Assembly (NCBI GenBank): GCA_017311185.1
Contig: JAESUZ010003282.1
Location: 558,001 to 622,000, forward strand
Direction: 5' to 3'
Length of the DNA: 64,000 bases
From: Proteles cristata cristata
Lineage: Eukaryota; Chordata; Mammalia; Carnivora; Hyaenidae
Below, one piece after another: positions 34,961-45,620 of the stretch (within the stretch, counting starts at the first letter, position 1; each line of letters starts with the position of its first letter). Both the position numbers and the translations under genes were made by a program. The notes beneath the pieces were generated by a model, which was not told the DNA's origin, did not search any database, and was given only the letters and a program-made list of their open reading frames with translations.

Positions 34961-35670
34961 GCATCCAGTTATCACTAAAGGTTGCTTGTCGCAGTAGAAG
35001 ACGCCTTTCCAGATGTCTGTTTTCTCTTTCTGCCAATATGCATTCTGCTTTTCTCTTTGTGCTGTATGAATTACCCAGTGGCTGTAGTTCGTTTTGAATA
35101 GCCCTCACTGACGTGGGCTGTGAGTATGGATTCCTTCCACCGTGGGACTAGACCAGCTTTTGGACATCACTAACGTAGGCAATGAAACTCTCTCAAAGGG
35201 AGTTTGCCTATTTTCATAATGTTGCCTGTAGGCACAACCAGGAAAAACAAATAGGAATGTATATAGAACTCATCCCTACTCAAGAAAGGCCACGTCTCAG
35301 GTCTTTCTGTTATAGGCATGGCAGAATGTGGTGCTCTGCTCTCTTGACCACATTAGCCATTCCCACGAGAGAGAGATTTGTTTTCTCTTCCCTTTTCATT
35401 CCCCCATCCCCACCTTATCCTTTCTCTAAATGTGGTGAGAGTCCTTCAGGAATATTGCTTCACAAGTATACTAGGAGTTACAAACAATAGTAGCAAGAGG
35501 AATCTATCCACATGCACTTCAAAATCTGTGAGGCTACAGGACTACTAGACTTCCTGGCATGAATTCAAGGGCTAGCAGTGTAAAAGAAAAACTGAGTGTG
35601 GAGCTCACGCTATAGGAGCAGGCTGAAGCTGGGATACGGGAAGGCGTAGGGTGGAAGAAACACAAGAAGT
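34961..35670. other. Unassigned spacer
   Basis: No gene or named repeat recognised. The 35182-35490 frame (102 codons) shows no known domain. Confidence 0.5.
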
Positions 35671-36283
35671 GTTGTAGTTCAGGCTACTATAACAGAATAC
35701 CATAGACCAGGTGGTTTATAAAAATAAACATTTCTTGGGGTGCCTGGGTGGCTCAGTCGGTTAGGCATCCGACTTTGGCTCAGGTCATGATCTTATGGTT
35801 CGTGGGTTCGAGCCCCGTGTCAGGCTCTGTGCTCAGCTAACTCAGAGCCTGGAGCCTATTTCAGATTCTGTATCTCCCTCTCTCTCTGACCTTCCCCTGT
35901 TCATGCTGTTTCTCTTTCTCCTTTCTCTCTCTCTCTCTCTCTCTCTCAGAAATAAATAAAACATTTAAAAATTAAAATAAAATAAAATAAAAATAAAATA
36001 AAGCACATTTCCCACAGTAGTACAGGCTGAAAGTGAGAGGTCAAGGTATCAGCATGGGTGAGTGCTGTGAGAACCCTTTTCTGGGTTGCTCACTTTATCC
36101 TCGTGTAGTAGAGAGAGCAATCATTTCTCTAGTGTCTTTTCTGATAAGGGCCCTAAGCCCATTTATGAGGCTTCTGACCTTGTGACTTTCACACTTCCCA
36201 AAGATCCCACCTCCTAACACCATCACATTGGGGTCTAGGATTTCAACGTGAATTTTTGGGAGACCCAGACATTCAGTCCATGA
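35671..36283 (-). mobile_element. MLT1-like LTR split by a SINE
   Basis: The left piece 35671-35736 ('CAGGCTACTATAACAGAATA', 'CCAGGTGGTTTATAAAAATA') and right piece 36003-36283 ('CAGGCTGAAAGTGAGAGGTC', 'CCTCCTAACACCATCACATT', 'CAACGTGAATTTTTGGGAGA') rejoin into one minus-strand MLT1-type LTR. The same family occurs at 75-421. The SINE at 35737 interrupts it near its polyadenylation end. Confidence 0.8.
35737..36001 (+). mobile_element. CAN-SINE with (AAAAT)n tail
   Basis: Plus-strand copy: head GGGGTGCCTGGGTGGCTCAG, intact B box GGTTCGAGCC (35805-35814), CT-rich segment, then a tail grown into AAAAT/AAATA units (35965-36001). The apparent target repeats (ATAAACATTTCT at 35725 and the ACATTTCC region at 36005) are imperfect. 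It sits inside an MLT1-like LTR. Confidence 0.94.
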
Positions 36284-37249
36284 GAAGAAGATAAATCAAA
36301 GAGGATGGTTGGACACCTTGTGGGAAGGACTCTATAATGTTGGAAAGGTGATGCCAAGGGCTGTTTTTTCCCCCCTCTAGACTTGAGTGCATTCCTCGTG
36401 CTGTAATGATATCAACTTATCCACTTTTTTTTGTTTTTTTCCTGAAGTAACGGCTGTAGTGACAAAATAACTTGACTGGCTCTGTCAGTCCTTTGATCTG
36501 GAGTCAAATTCCACCCTTCTTCATTCTGCATTTCCCTTCAGATGCTGTGATATACTGGTTCTGAGCTTCTCTTCTCTGCAGCTCATGCTTCTGTCTCCTT
36601 TTGTTGAGATCTGAAAGGAACAGAGGCAAGTCACGCAAGACCTCTCTTGGCAAAATTTTATCATGCTTTACTCAAAAATGTAACAAATGGTCATTCATGA
36701 AAATATAAACAAATAAGAAAGAACAAAATGATACAAAATCATTTTAACAGTCAAAGAAACTCCAGCATTCATTAACACATGCTAAAATCTCAGAACTCAA
36801 TGACTTAAAGTAACCATTAATGCTCCTGGGTTTACAGGTCAACTGGGTAGTACTTCTGGTCGGGAAGGGGTTTAGGCTCATTTTTGTGACTATCATTAGC
36901 AGGAGGGCATCTGGAGTGAGCTGGGGAGTCCTGGAGTTTGGCTGATCTAGGATGGCTTCAATTTGGATGATTGTCTCTGTTCCACATAATCTCTTATCCC
37001 CCAGCAGGCTAACCCAGCTTTATTGTCTTCCTGGCAGAAGTAGCATTCCAAGGGGAAAGGAGAAATGTGCTGGGACTCATGAGGCTTAGGCTGTAATGGG
37101 CACAATGTCATTTCTTCTGAATTCCGTTAGTCAAAGCATATATCAAAGTGTAGGAAAATTAACTCGACTTCTTGGTAGTTGAAGCTCCAAAGACGCATTA
37201 CAGAAGGAAGCGTGGGAAATTGAGGTTCTTTTTATAATCAATTTGCAAC
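36284..37249. other. Unassigned, with one ancient repeat-like stretch
   Basis: The part 36780-37140 ('CCCCCAGCAGGCTAACCCAG', 'CATTCCAAGGGGAAAGGAGA', 'AGGCTTAGGCTGTAATGGGC') follows an old mammalian interspersed repeat I recognise by pattern but cannot name with confidence. The rest is unassigned. Confidence 0.4.
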
Positions 37250-37560
37250 AAGTCATTTACATTTATATATGTAGATATGGGTAGTTATATGTAGATATAA
37301 ATGTACTTTCACAATGTAAATATAATAAGAAAGTTATAAAATTTTTATAAGAATATATGTATGTATGTTTATGTGTTTTTGTATATATTAATCATATAAA
37401 TTATATAAATATACGATATGTAAATATCATGTATATAAATATATAAAATATATAAATAAATATATATAAATAATACATATTACATATAATTATAGTTATA
37501 AATAACATATATAATTTATAAAGTAGGATTATAGAAGTTAAGATATTAAATTGCACTCTC
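37250..37560. repeat. AT-rich low-complexity tract
   Basis: About 300 bases dominated by ATATAAAT, TATATG and ACATAT units with almost no G or C. It resembles a decayed AT microsatellite and has potential for easily unwound or cruciform DNA. Confidence 0.9.
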
Positions 37561-38199
37561 TACCAGAATTATTCCTTATTAAATAATAGAAAATATTATT
37601 CTGGCAGTGCAAAATACATAATTGTGCAGATAAACTATAATATTTTTAATATTTGTAGTATTTTTAATCATACATGGGCCACTTTTATTTATATCACTCA
37701 GTTTCTTAAAATATTCTCTATTTTAACTCTACATTATAATAAAACAGTAGTGAGCAGTAAATTCTTCTCAAAACAGAGTTAAATAATTTTGCAACAGTGA
37801 TAGAGCACTAAATGCAAAGATGAAGAATAATTATGGAAAAATATAAAATATTAAGGAATTGATGGTTATCTTAATGATAAAATCATGGTCATACTCATTC
37901 TGGGAAAGAGTGGGGAATTATGTGCAAATGTGCTTGTCTCCTTGTTTTGCATAAGAAAGGGCTCTGCACAATACTGTTGGCATATACTCTATGTCATAGT
38001 AGTCTTTATAGTACAGAACGTAGAGAAACTTTCACATGTAGTGCCACACAAGTACACAAAAATGCCACAATGGCATCATGTATAATGATAAGGCTGGAAA
38101 CATGCAGATAACCCATCAGCAAGAGAATAAAAAATATATTGTGATATAGTCATCAAAAGGAATACTCTTTAGTAGTGAAAATCAATTAAAAATTAATTA
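37561..38199. other. Unassigned AT-rich spacer
   Basis: No gene or recognised repeat. The overlapping plus-strand frames at 37885-38111 show no known domain. Confidence 0.5.
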
Positions 38200-38410
38200 A
38201 CCGCTAACTCTAGTTCAGAACAAGGCTCTGGTACCAGACTGGTCCAGAACAAGGCTCTGGTCCATACATGGCTTCACTTCCTACAACCTGCATGACCCTG
38301 AGCAACATAGTGAACCACTCCCTACTACGTTTTCCTCATCTCAGAAGTGGGAATCCTAATAGTATCTACCTCACTGTGTCTTTTAAACTGGGATTATATG
38401 CGAATGACTT
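38200..38410 (+). mobile_element. MIR with internal 29-bp duplication
   Basis: MIR order is visible: 'AGGCTCTGGTACCAGACTGG' (head), 'CTTCACTTCCTACAACCTGC', 'TTTTCCTCATCTCAGAAGTG' and 'AATAGTATCTACCTCACTG'. The head is duplicated: CAGAACAAGGCTCTGGT occurs at 38216-38232 and again at 38245-38261, a 29-base period. Confidence 0.8.
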
Positions 38411-38436
38411 ATGATTGCAGTTCATACATGGCTCTT

Positions 38437-38495
38437 AAATGCTATCTATCATTTCTTCCTGAAATGACTTCCGGAAGAAATGATAGATAGCATTT
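38437..38495. repeat. Perfect 23-bp inverted repeat, 13-nt loop
   Basis: The left arm is 38437-38459 (core GCTATCTATCATTTCT) and the right arm 38473-38495 (core AGAAATGATAGATAGC). They are exact reverse complements over 23 bases, with a 13-base spacer at 38460-38472. The pairing stops abruptly on both sides (T opposite T at 38436/38496). It sits just beyond a MIR and before an L2 fragment, so it is not the terminal repeat of either. Confidence 0.97.
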
Positions 38496-38554
38496 TGTTT
38501 TGTTTTTCTTTTTCTTTTATAGATGTAGAAGAAACATATTTTCTCTTGGCAAAT

Positions 38555-39015
38555 GAAAAACTTTCCAGGTTGTGTCATTTTTATTCACCCTGTCTTTGGG
38601 TACAATTGCTCCCATGTTGGACCTTTGAAGTGGACCTCTTCCTTCTGCCTGAAATGTCCTTCCCCTTATCTGCTCAGTTCTTCATATATTTTCTCAAACT
38701 TTTCCTTCTTAGTGAAGCCTACCCTGACTATGCAGGTAATAGTCAGTTCTATATTTAGAATTGCAGTCTCCACCTCTGATGGTTCTGATTTCCCTTACTC
38801 TGCTTTAATATCCAACCTCCATCCCATCTTTTAACATACTATGCAGTATGGTATTTCAGCTTTTAATTCATCTTCCTTTTTACTACCTGTGTCTCCTCAC
38901 TAGAATGCAAGTTCATCATGGGCTGGGATTTTTGTTTGTTTTGCTTGATATAGATACAGAACACTTAGAGAAACTCTCGGTATATAGTAGGTACTCAACT
39001 ATTTTGTAGATTGAA
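38555..39015 (+). mobile_element. LINE-2 (L2) 3' end
   Basis: L2 landmarks appear in order: 'CTTCTGCCTGAAATGTCCTT', 'AGTGAAGCCTACCCTGACTA', 'CACTAGAATGCAAGTTCATC', 'TGGGCTGGGATTTTTGTTTG' and 'ATATAGTAGGTACTCAACTA'. Nearly complete 3' end. The two frames at 38480-38834 are in L2 sequence and are not genes. Confidence 0.85.
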
Positions 39016-39024
39016 TGTAAAAAT

Positions 39025-39200
39025 GAGTAGGTTTGAATCACTACCTAATAACTGGCTTACAATCCTAGGAAAGTCACTTAAGTCTTTTTGGACCTCAGTT
39101 TCTTTATATACATTTTGAAGATAATATTGCCTGAGTTTGAGGGCTTTTTGGTAAGGATCCAAGGTGACCTTTCTGAAGGTACTCAGTACAATTTTGACAT
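39025..39200 (+). mobile_element. MIR fragment
   Basis: 'TAGGAAAGTCACTTAAGTCT' and 'TTTGGACCTCAGTTTCTTTA', followed by a decayed 'GATAATATTGCC', match the MIR core. Confidence 0.7.
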
Positions 39201-39449
39201 ACCTATTGGGAGCAGAAAAGGCTTATTCTTCTTTTCCTTTCCTTTATTCTCTTTTCTCTCCATTATTATCATCTTCAGTTTCCATTAAAATTACTGAATC
39301 ACTTGCTAAATCTTTCATGAATTTTTGAATAATGCAAGTTATAAAGCAATTAAAATCTCAAGACCGTCATAGATTACATGTTATAGATACTCAGAGGAAG
39401 GACATATTGTGGGCAGGGATAAAGACAGGGAAGGTACCGTGGTAGAAGA
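39201..39449. other. Unassigned spacer
   Basis: No recognised feature. Confidence 0.5.
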
Positions 39450-39615
39450 TCATGGGTTTACAGAGCCTAAAATCAGGCTTCAGCCTTGCCAATCCTAAAC
39501 TTCCCTCAACTTGGTTTTACACATAAAAACTGGGGATAATAATGTCTTTCTCAAGATTGAACTGAGGATTAAATGAGGTGCTTTTTCTGTAAAAGCATCT
39601 GGTCCTTGCCATTAC
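39450..39615 (+). mobile_element. MIR fragment
   Basis: 'CAACTTGGTTTTACACATAA', 'AAACTGGGGATAATAATGTC' and 'TGAGGATTAAATGAGGTGCT' match the central and 3' parts of MIR in the right order. Confidence 0.75.
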
Positions 39616-41219
39616 ATAGAAGAACTTGAAGAAAGTTGGTTAGGTCTGAGGGAACATTTGATCCTTACTGAGGTGAGGAGAGTTTCAACATACAGAGATG
39701 GTGGAAATAGAGAAAGACATTATAGACACAATGAAGTCTGCACAAATGGAGAAGGTTTGGGGATCGGTAGCCTTTATGAGACTCTATATGAATGTATGAG
39801 AAACAAACAAAAAACCCTGTTGATTTTAGCCAGGATATGAGATTTCTTCACTGCCCTGTAAATGTTTGAAGTCATCTGGTGGTCGGTGGCGAAGCTTAAG
39901 AGCATTTGGATGGCAGAATTAATAAGATGGGAACCAAGCTTTAGTGAGATTGATCGATACGACAGCAAGTGTGTAAGCTTCACTGGAAGAGAAGAGACTC
40001 CAGGCAGTGAGACCAATCCCTACTGGGTGTCTGGCGCTTAACCAATATTTGCTGAATTAATTAAATATTAAAGAATGTATTTGCATTTTGTTAAGTGCAC
40101 TATTCACCATTCTAATTAGTGTCTGGAGACATTATGCACATGATAATGCTTTGCTTACTCTTTCCATCTCTGATGCATGTAATGGGAATGAAGAGGATGG
40201 ACATATCCAGTGACTCTCCTCTCAGGATTGACATACTGTCTCCTCTTTGCCTCATTTAAAATGCAGAGATTGAAAGTCAAATTTAAAGGATAGAGAAGAT
40301 TGCATTAAGTCATTAAATAAAACGTCCCTTGAGGCCAAAGGTATGATGGGTTGTAAATAGCCATTTGTCAGCAATATGGGATTAACCACCTTAAACCTTT
40401 TCCTTTTTTTTCCCCTAACAAAATGATGGCTCTTGCAAAACTGAGCAGGCTTCTTGTTTGAAGTGATCTTTTGTTGACACTTGTGTGCCCTAGTGGAACT
40501 GGCATCCCAATTTGTGAGTGGGCGCTCAGCCAACTTGCAAATGGGCATGAGCACAGGCAGCCAGTCTTTGTGGCTGACATGCATTGATTATGCAGGATGT
40601 CAGGCTAGTAAAGTTGAAATGGCCGTCTGTCCTCAGCTTCTGTTCTGGCCATGGAAGGGATGGGCTGTCATGAGTCCAGCTTTCAGCTCAATTAATTCCA
40701 AAAAATAAGAATTAGCTTCTGCAGTGAGTTGCATCAAATTAATATGCCTAGGAAATCCGAATAGGTATTCCTCCAAAAGAAAAAAGCAGGATCTTTCTCT
40801 TTATGGCTTTAGCTTGTATAAAATGAAAGACAGACTTGATCATAAAAAACATCACCCCACCACTCTGGTTTTGTCGTTTAATTTCTCTCTCCCTAGAATG
40901 GGTATCGTCCTAAGAAATGGGTGAATTTTACTTACGTTTGCCAAACAATGATGTGTAGGACTGCTATTTCTAAGTCTTCTAAAATTTTTTTAGTTTTGTG
41001 TTGTTGTTTTTTTTTATCGTTAAAGGAAACCATTTAAAAGCATAGATAAAAATTCATGTTGTCAGTGCATTAAGTCAAGAGCTGGTCTTCCTAGAGTGGC
41101 TCTCGAAAGTTTGAGTCCCTTTGGGTTCTTTTTAAGGAGCCCTCTAGATGCATCCTGTTTACCCATTCCAGAATGAATGACAATGGTCTTTGGGGTTTGA
41201 TATATTCAATTAAGTCCAT
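39616..41219. other. Unassigned, mostly unique sequence
   Basis: About 1.6 kb without a SINE or L1. A short 'GGTGTCTGGCGCTTAACC' plus 'GCTGAATTAATTAA' stretch at 40024-40065 may be an L2/MIR tail. The antiparallel frames around 40252-40708 have no known domain. Confidence 0.45.
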
Positions 41220-41340
41220 TACACTATAAACTGCTGAAGGACATAACCCCTCCCTTTTTCACGGGCATGTCCCTTGTTACTAGCACTAAGCCAGGCATAA
41301 ACCAGGTGCTCAGTAAAACATTGTTAAATCAATTTATGAA
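41220..41340 (+). mobile_element. L2/MIR-type 3' terminus
   Basis: 'GCTGAAGGACATAACCCCTC', 'ACTAAGCCAGGCATAAACCA' and 'GGTGCTCAGTAAAACATTGT' match the end of an L2-family element. Confidence 0.6.
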
Positions 41341-41459
41341 ACTTACTATGTTGAATCTGTTTGGAGGGGTTCAGGGGACACATCAGGAGTGAAGGGGAAG
41401 AGAAATGCAATTCACTGAACTCTTATAAGGCACCAAGCAACTGCTAGGCTCAGTATACA

Positions 41460-41695
41460 TACATGGGTATTCCTTGCCTATCTTTTAATTCATAGCTTAG
41501 ATGTCACTGTCTTTCTCCAGCTTCCCTTCCGAATCACTCATGCCTGGGTTATTTATCCCTCTATGTTCCCACCTATCTCTCATACTGTATTATAATTGCT
41601 TATTTACGGGCTTTGCCTCCTCACTGGGCTGTAAAATCCATAAGGGTGGAGACAGTGTCTTTCTTTCACCACTGTAGCACTAGGGCCGGTGATAG
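41460..41695 (+). mobile_element. LINE-2 (L2) fragment
   Basis: 'CTTAGATGTCACTGTCTTTC', 'CTCCAGCTTCCCTTCCGAAT', 'CTCACTGGGCTGTAAAATCC' and 'GGTGGAGACAGTGTCTTTCT' follow the L2 3' end closely. The frame 41604-41954 reads antisense through it and is not a gene. Confidence 0.78.
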
Positions 41696-41769
41696 TGCCC
41701 ACTTCTCCAATTTCCTCAGTGTGTTGTTTGGTTTCATCTTGACCATGTTTCCATGAGGAAAGCATTAAA

Positions 41770-41885
41770 ATTTCAGGCCAGAAAAATCGAGGTTCATGTA
41801 GGTTAAATGACTTACCAAAGTCAGGTAGCTTATAAGGGAAAGAGCCTCTATTAAATCCAGAGCTAGTCACAAAGTCTATTTTTAT
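41770..41885 (-). mobile_element. MIR fragment, minus strand
   Basis: 'GGTTAAATGACTTACCAAAG', 'TCAGGTAGCTTATAAGGGAA' and 'TTAAATCCAGAGCTAG' are the complement of the MIR tRNA-like head and core. Confidence 0.7.
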
Positions 41886-43289
41886 TTCAATGCAACACTG
41901 CTGGGCTACTTTCTGACACTGATGATTTGGTGCTAGAGCCTGTGAAAAGTTCATGCAATGAGAAAAACATTACTACAGATATGTTCAGAGAAGCCCATGG
42001 ATCTGCCACCCGAGATATAGAAGTTTCCAGTCTTATGTTGACCATCTCTAATGTAGTTACGTTGATCCTGTCCCTTGCAACTGCATCCCCAACGCTCTGT
42101 GTTTGTTTTCAATATTTCATTTATAAAAGTAAACTCGGTGCCTGGACAGCTGGGTATATAGGCAAACAATAAGATATCATACATTTCAATTTCAACATGA
42201 GCCAGAGGGACTCTCTATCAAATCAGGCAAAAGCCTGACTGGAAAGAAGGGATAAAATTTTATCAAGAGAATATATTAAAAACAGATGGAATTGGGAAAT
42301 AGGTACAAGTACAAATCATACATACAGTACCTCTGCTGCCCCTAACTATATTGCAGAAGTGCAGACTACAGAGTCCTAAAACCAATCTAAGGACAAAATA
42401 AAAGAAAAGTGGACGAACATCCTCAGGGTAACTTTAAGTTAGTCAGTTAGGTCTTTTCCAAGTGCCCTCTGTTGTATAGGCAGGGTCTGGGGAGACAGAA
42501 GCAAAAGTTTCAGAATTTGTTTATTAGCCTAATAGGAAAAGAAGATAGAGGGATGGCAAGGGGGAATAGAACACCCTCAGGCTATTGTTACTCAGAGCTC
42601 CGTCTTTAGGAAGGTGGAAGAAAAGGCAAAGGAAGTTTAAATTTATGTCTCTTCCATATAAACCAGGGTATTTTTTGAAAAGCCTTCAAAGATGCTTGAA
42701 ACCCCTCCATTTTTTATCATCTTGGAATGTATATGGCTTAGGACAAATTCTATATTTTTCATCTTTTTTTTGAGAATGTATAGGACCAGGGATCCAGACT
42801 GATGATTTTTTTTCTTTCACATAAAACACTTCTTTTTACCTCTGCCTCAAACTATATTACAGCAAAGAAGAGATTTTAAAGGTATTTTAGCCCAACCTTT
42901 TATTTCAAAGATCAGAGGATTAAACATTTGACAATATTAAACAACTCTTTCCACCATGCCCCTCTTTCCTTGACCTTTACAAATAATTCCAGATTTAATA
43001 CAATGGGAAAAGGCTGTGGTATTGGTGTAATGGTAGAGATGTCACCTTCACCCCACTGGGAGTCTTCCTAGATGGTCAAATCCATCAGAAGTTGGCCGCT
43101 TTCCAGCTACCCTTGGGCGGTGCCCCCACTCAAAGGCTTCCTTGCCCTTGTAAGCCACATCGGGATGGCATTAGTAGGGCAGTGCCATAGGTTTCCATTT
43201 CCAAACTTAAAATATGAAATGTTTATTTTCTCTACAACCATTCTTGGGGCACAGTAGGAATAGACACACAGAGACACGATAGAAAAACA
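41886..43289. other. Unassigned sequence
   Basis: About 1.4 kb without an assigned repeat or gene. The antiparallel frames around 41927-42184 lack any recognisable domain. Confidence 0.5.
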
Positions 43290-43440
43290 GAAAAATATAT
43301 AATGCCTGGTTTTTACCTACAGAGAAGGCATAAGGGCGAGTGGGTGAGGGGCATATGGGCAGTCTCCATACTATCTTTTCCATTTTTGCAAATCTAACAC
43401 TGTTCTAAAAACACAGCATATTAAGCAAACAAATAAAGAC
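43290..43440 (+). mobile_element. Old L1M 3' terminus
   Basis: 'GTGAGGGGCATATGGGCAGT', 'CTCCATACTATCTTTTCC' and 'GCAAATCTAACACTGTTCTA', followed by AAAAAC, match the end of mammalian-wide L1M 3' UTRs ('...CTAAAACTGTTCTAAAAA'). Short and diverged. Confidence 0.55.
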
Positions 43441-45404
43441 CACGGCCTGCAGATTTTTCGCTTCCAACATTTTGCTTGGTCCCTTAAGTGTTTTCTTCTA
43501 GGTCCAAAGCTGCTTAGCTAACTGAAATACCAAGTTGATACCCACAGGTAGAAAAACCTGTTACTTCACTTATAGACAAAATAGAAACCTTAATCCCTTA
43601 GTGCTTAGAGCTACCTTTAGGTAATATTCTGCAGGAAAGAAAAGGAAAAAACTAACCACAAAAAATGGTTGGGTCTTGTTTGAGTAGCATGGCCTCTGAA
43701 TATTTCTACCTTAAATCTTGTAGGAAGCATAGATTCCCTGAGGCCAGAATTTATAGTGATTCTTGTACTCTCTGCAGTTTCCAAGTAGGATGGATTTTAT
43801 GTGCAATTATGAAAAAGAAATAGTATATTTATACAGAGATCATACTTTTTTATTATGATTATGACCAAACAAAAAATGAAATCAGTTTGCATCCTACCAA
43901 CGACGACGACAACAAAGCAACTAAACGAGAAACATGATTTTAGAAGGAGAGGGACAAAAAAATCATTGTTGTGTTATTTTATGTTCAGAAAATGAATACA
44001 CCAATGCTTAACATTATAGAGCAATAGGAAGCAGCTTCAGCTGTTTCTCCTGAGGAAAGCAATGGGCTGGTCGAGGGTGAAGGGATGCAAACGAAATAGC
44101 ACAGCTAACTGACAAGTGTCACCCCAGTCTTGTGTTTCTGTGGAGTGTGTGCATCAGAGAGGCTTCATTTTGTTAGTGTTTACCAATACATTATTCAGAA
44201 ACAGGATGAGCTCATATTCCAAAATATACTTCTAAAAGAAATAATCTGCAATGAGAGCAGGAACCCTTAGCATATTAAATTTGTAGGATGTGGGGAAGTT
44301 AATCATTTTTTATTAAGGCTGGATTTCCCCCTTCCCTTTGACAACAGTGATATATGCGTGCAACTAAATATCATAAACCCGATATTTGGGTGCATGCGGA
44401 TGAAAGTAAAAATATTCAGCTATTAATAAAAATTATTTCCTAAGGCATATATTCATGTGGGGTATTAGTCTGAGCTCTCTTCTTATACGAAGAAAGCATT
44501 AAAAAAGCAAGATCCTTGCTGCCAGAGTCACCTTCCCCCATCTCCCTACTTTGCCTCCCTAAGCTGGAAAAGTACCTCAGTTCTCTCTTTGGGGTGACGA
44601 GCCCTCCTGATCTTGTGACTAAATGGAAAGCTGGAGAAGTTCTTATTTACTCTTGTACAGAGTCAGCCATTTTACACATATCTGTGTTCACAGTGCTGTT
44701 CTGAGTCAGACCAGGCTGCGTTCCCCTCGCCACGTCTCTGATGTGGGAATCAGAGGCTGGTCCTGGAGGCCCGTCCTGGTGGAGTGGAGTTACCCCCAAG
44801 TCCATCTCCTGCTGGTAAGATAGCTGGGGATGCACCTCAGTACCTGGCAATCAGGCTGTGTGCAGGCTCCCCACCCTGTTTGCTTCTGTGAAGATGTGAG
44901 CAAAGGAGAATGCAAAATGGGGCATGTGGGCTCCGTTAATAAACACAGAAAGGGATGTTGTGAATGGTATGTGCTAATGGAAAACAATTGAAATCAGCTT
45001 CAGCTAATTATGTAATGACTATGGATGAATTGCCTCCCTTTCCCGTAAGACTCTTCTCTCTCTCATGTTCTTAAGAAAGGCGTTTGAATTCAGGCTGTGT
45101 GTGTAGCAGGCACGATTTCGCACATATGATCTAAAGTTTTACCGCATAAATGCAGTTTTCCAAGAATGTGTGTATGTATATGTTTGCATGAAATCTCTCG
45201 TAAAAGCACTAAGAGTCCCAGGAGAAGTATAAGTGGATATGATACATGTATCCTCTAAACGAAAATCTATTCTGAAGTATTTCCAGTGCAAAGGCATATA
45301 CCTTTTAATAGATTTCAGGCTGTAGGGAACATTTTTCTTAGGAAAAGATAGGGGGAGGGTATACCCCAGCCCACCCTGTAGCATTATTGTGCACTTGTGA
45401 ATCT
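43441..45404. other. Unassigned unique sequence with AT-core motif clusters
   Basis: No transposon is recognised. Two patches are rich in homeodomain-type AT motifs: 44290-44450 (TTAATCA, TATTAAGG, ATTAATAAAAATTATTT) and 44930-45020 (GTTAATAAAC, AGCTAATTATGTAATGAC). They look unlike decayed repeats and may be conserved non-coding elements, but there is no cross-species evidence here. Confidence 0.35.
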
Positions 45405-45620
45405 CTCAGAGGTGGTGGAGCTGGTACTTAGAAGAACAAACTCTTGAGCTGCACTGTCTCCTTAAACCTCAGCTGTGCCACCCACCAGTTTCCTCTTCTG
45501 TAAAATGAAGATCATAATTGTCCCTAACTCCTAGGACGGCTGAGGCGGTTAAATGAGTTTCTCGGAGTAGCTTGCTTAGAACTGTGTCTGGCCCACAACA
45601 AGGACCGTATAAACAATGAA
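45405..45620 (+). mobile_element. MIR
   Basis: The family order is clear: 'CTTGAGCTGCACTGTCTCC', 'AGTTTCCTCTTCTGTAAAAT', 'GGTTAAATGAGTTTCTCGGA' and 'AGAACTGTGTCTGGCCCACA'. Near full length. Confidence 0.88.
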
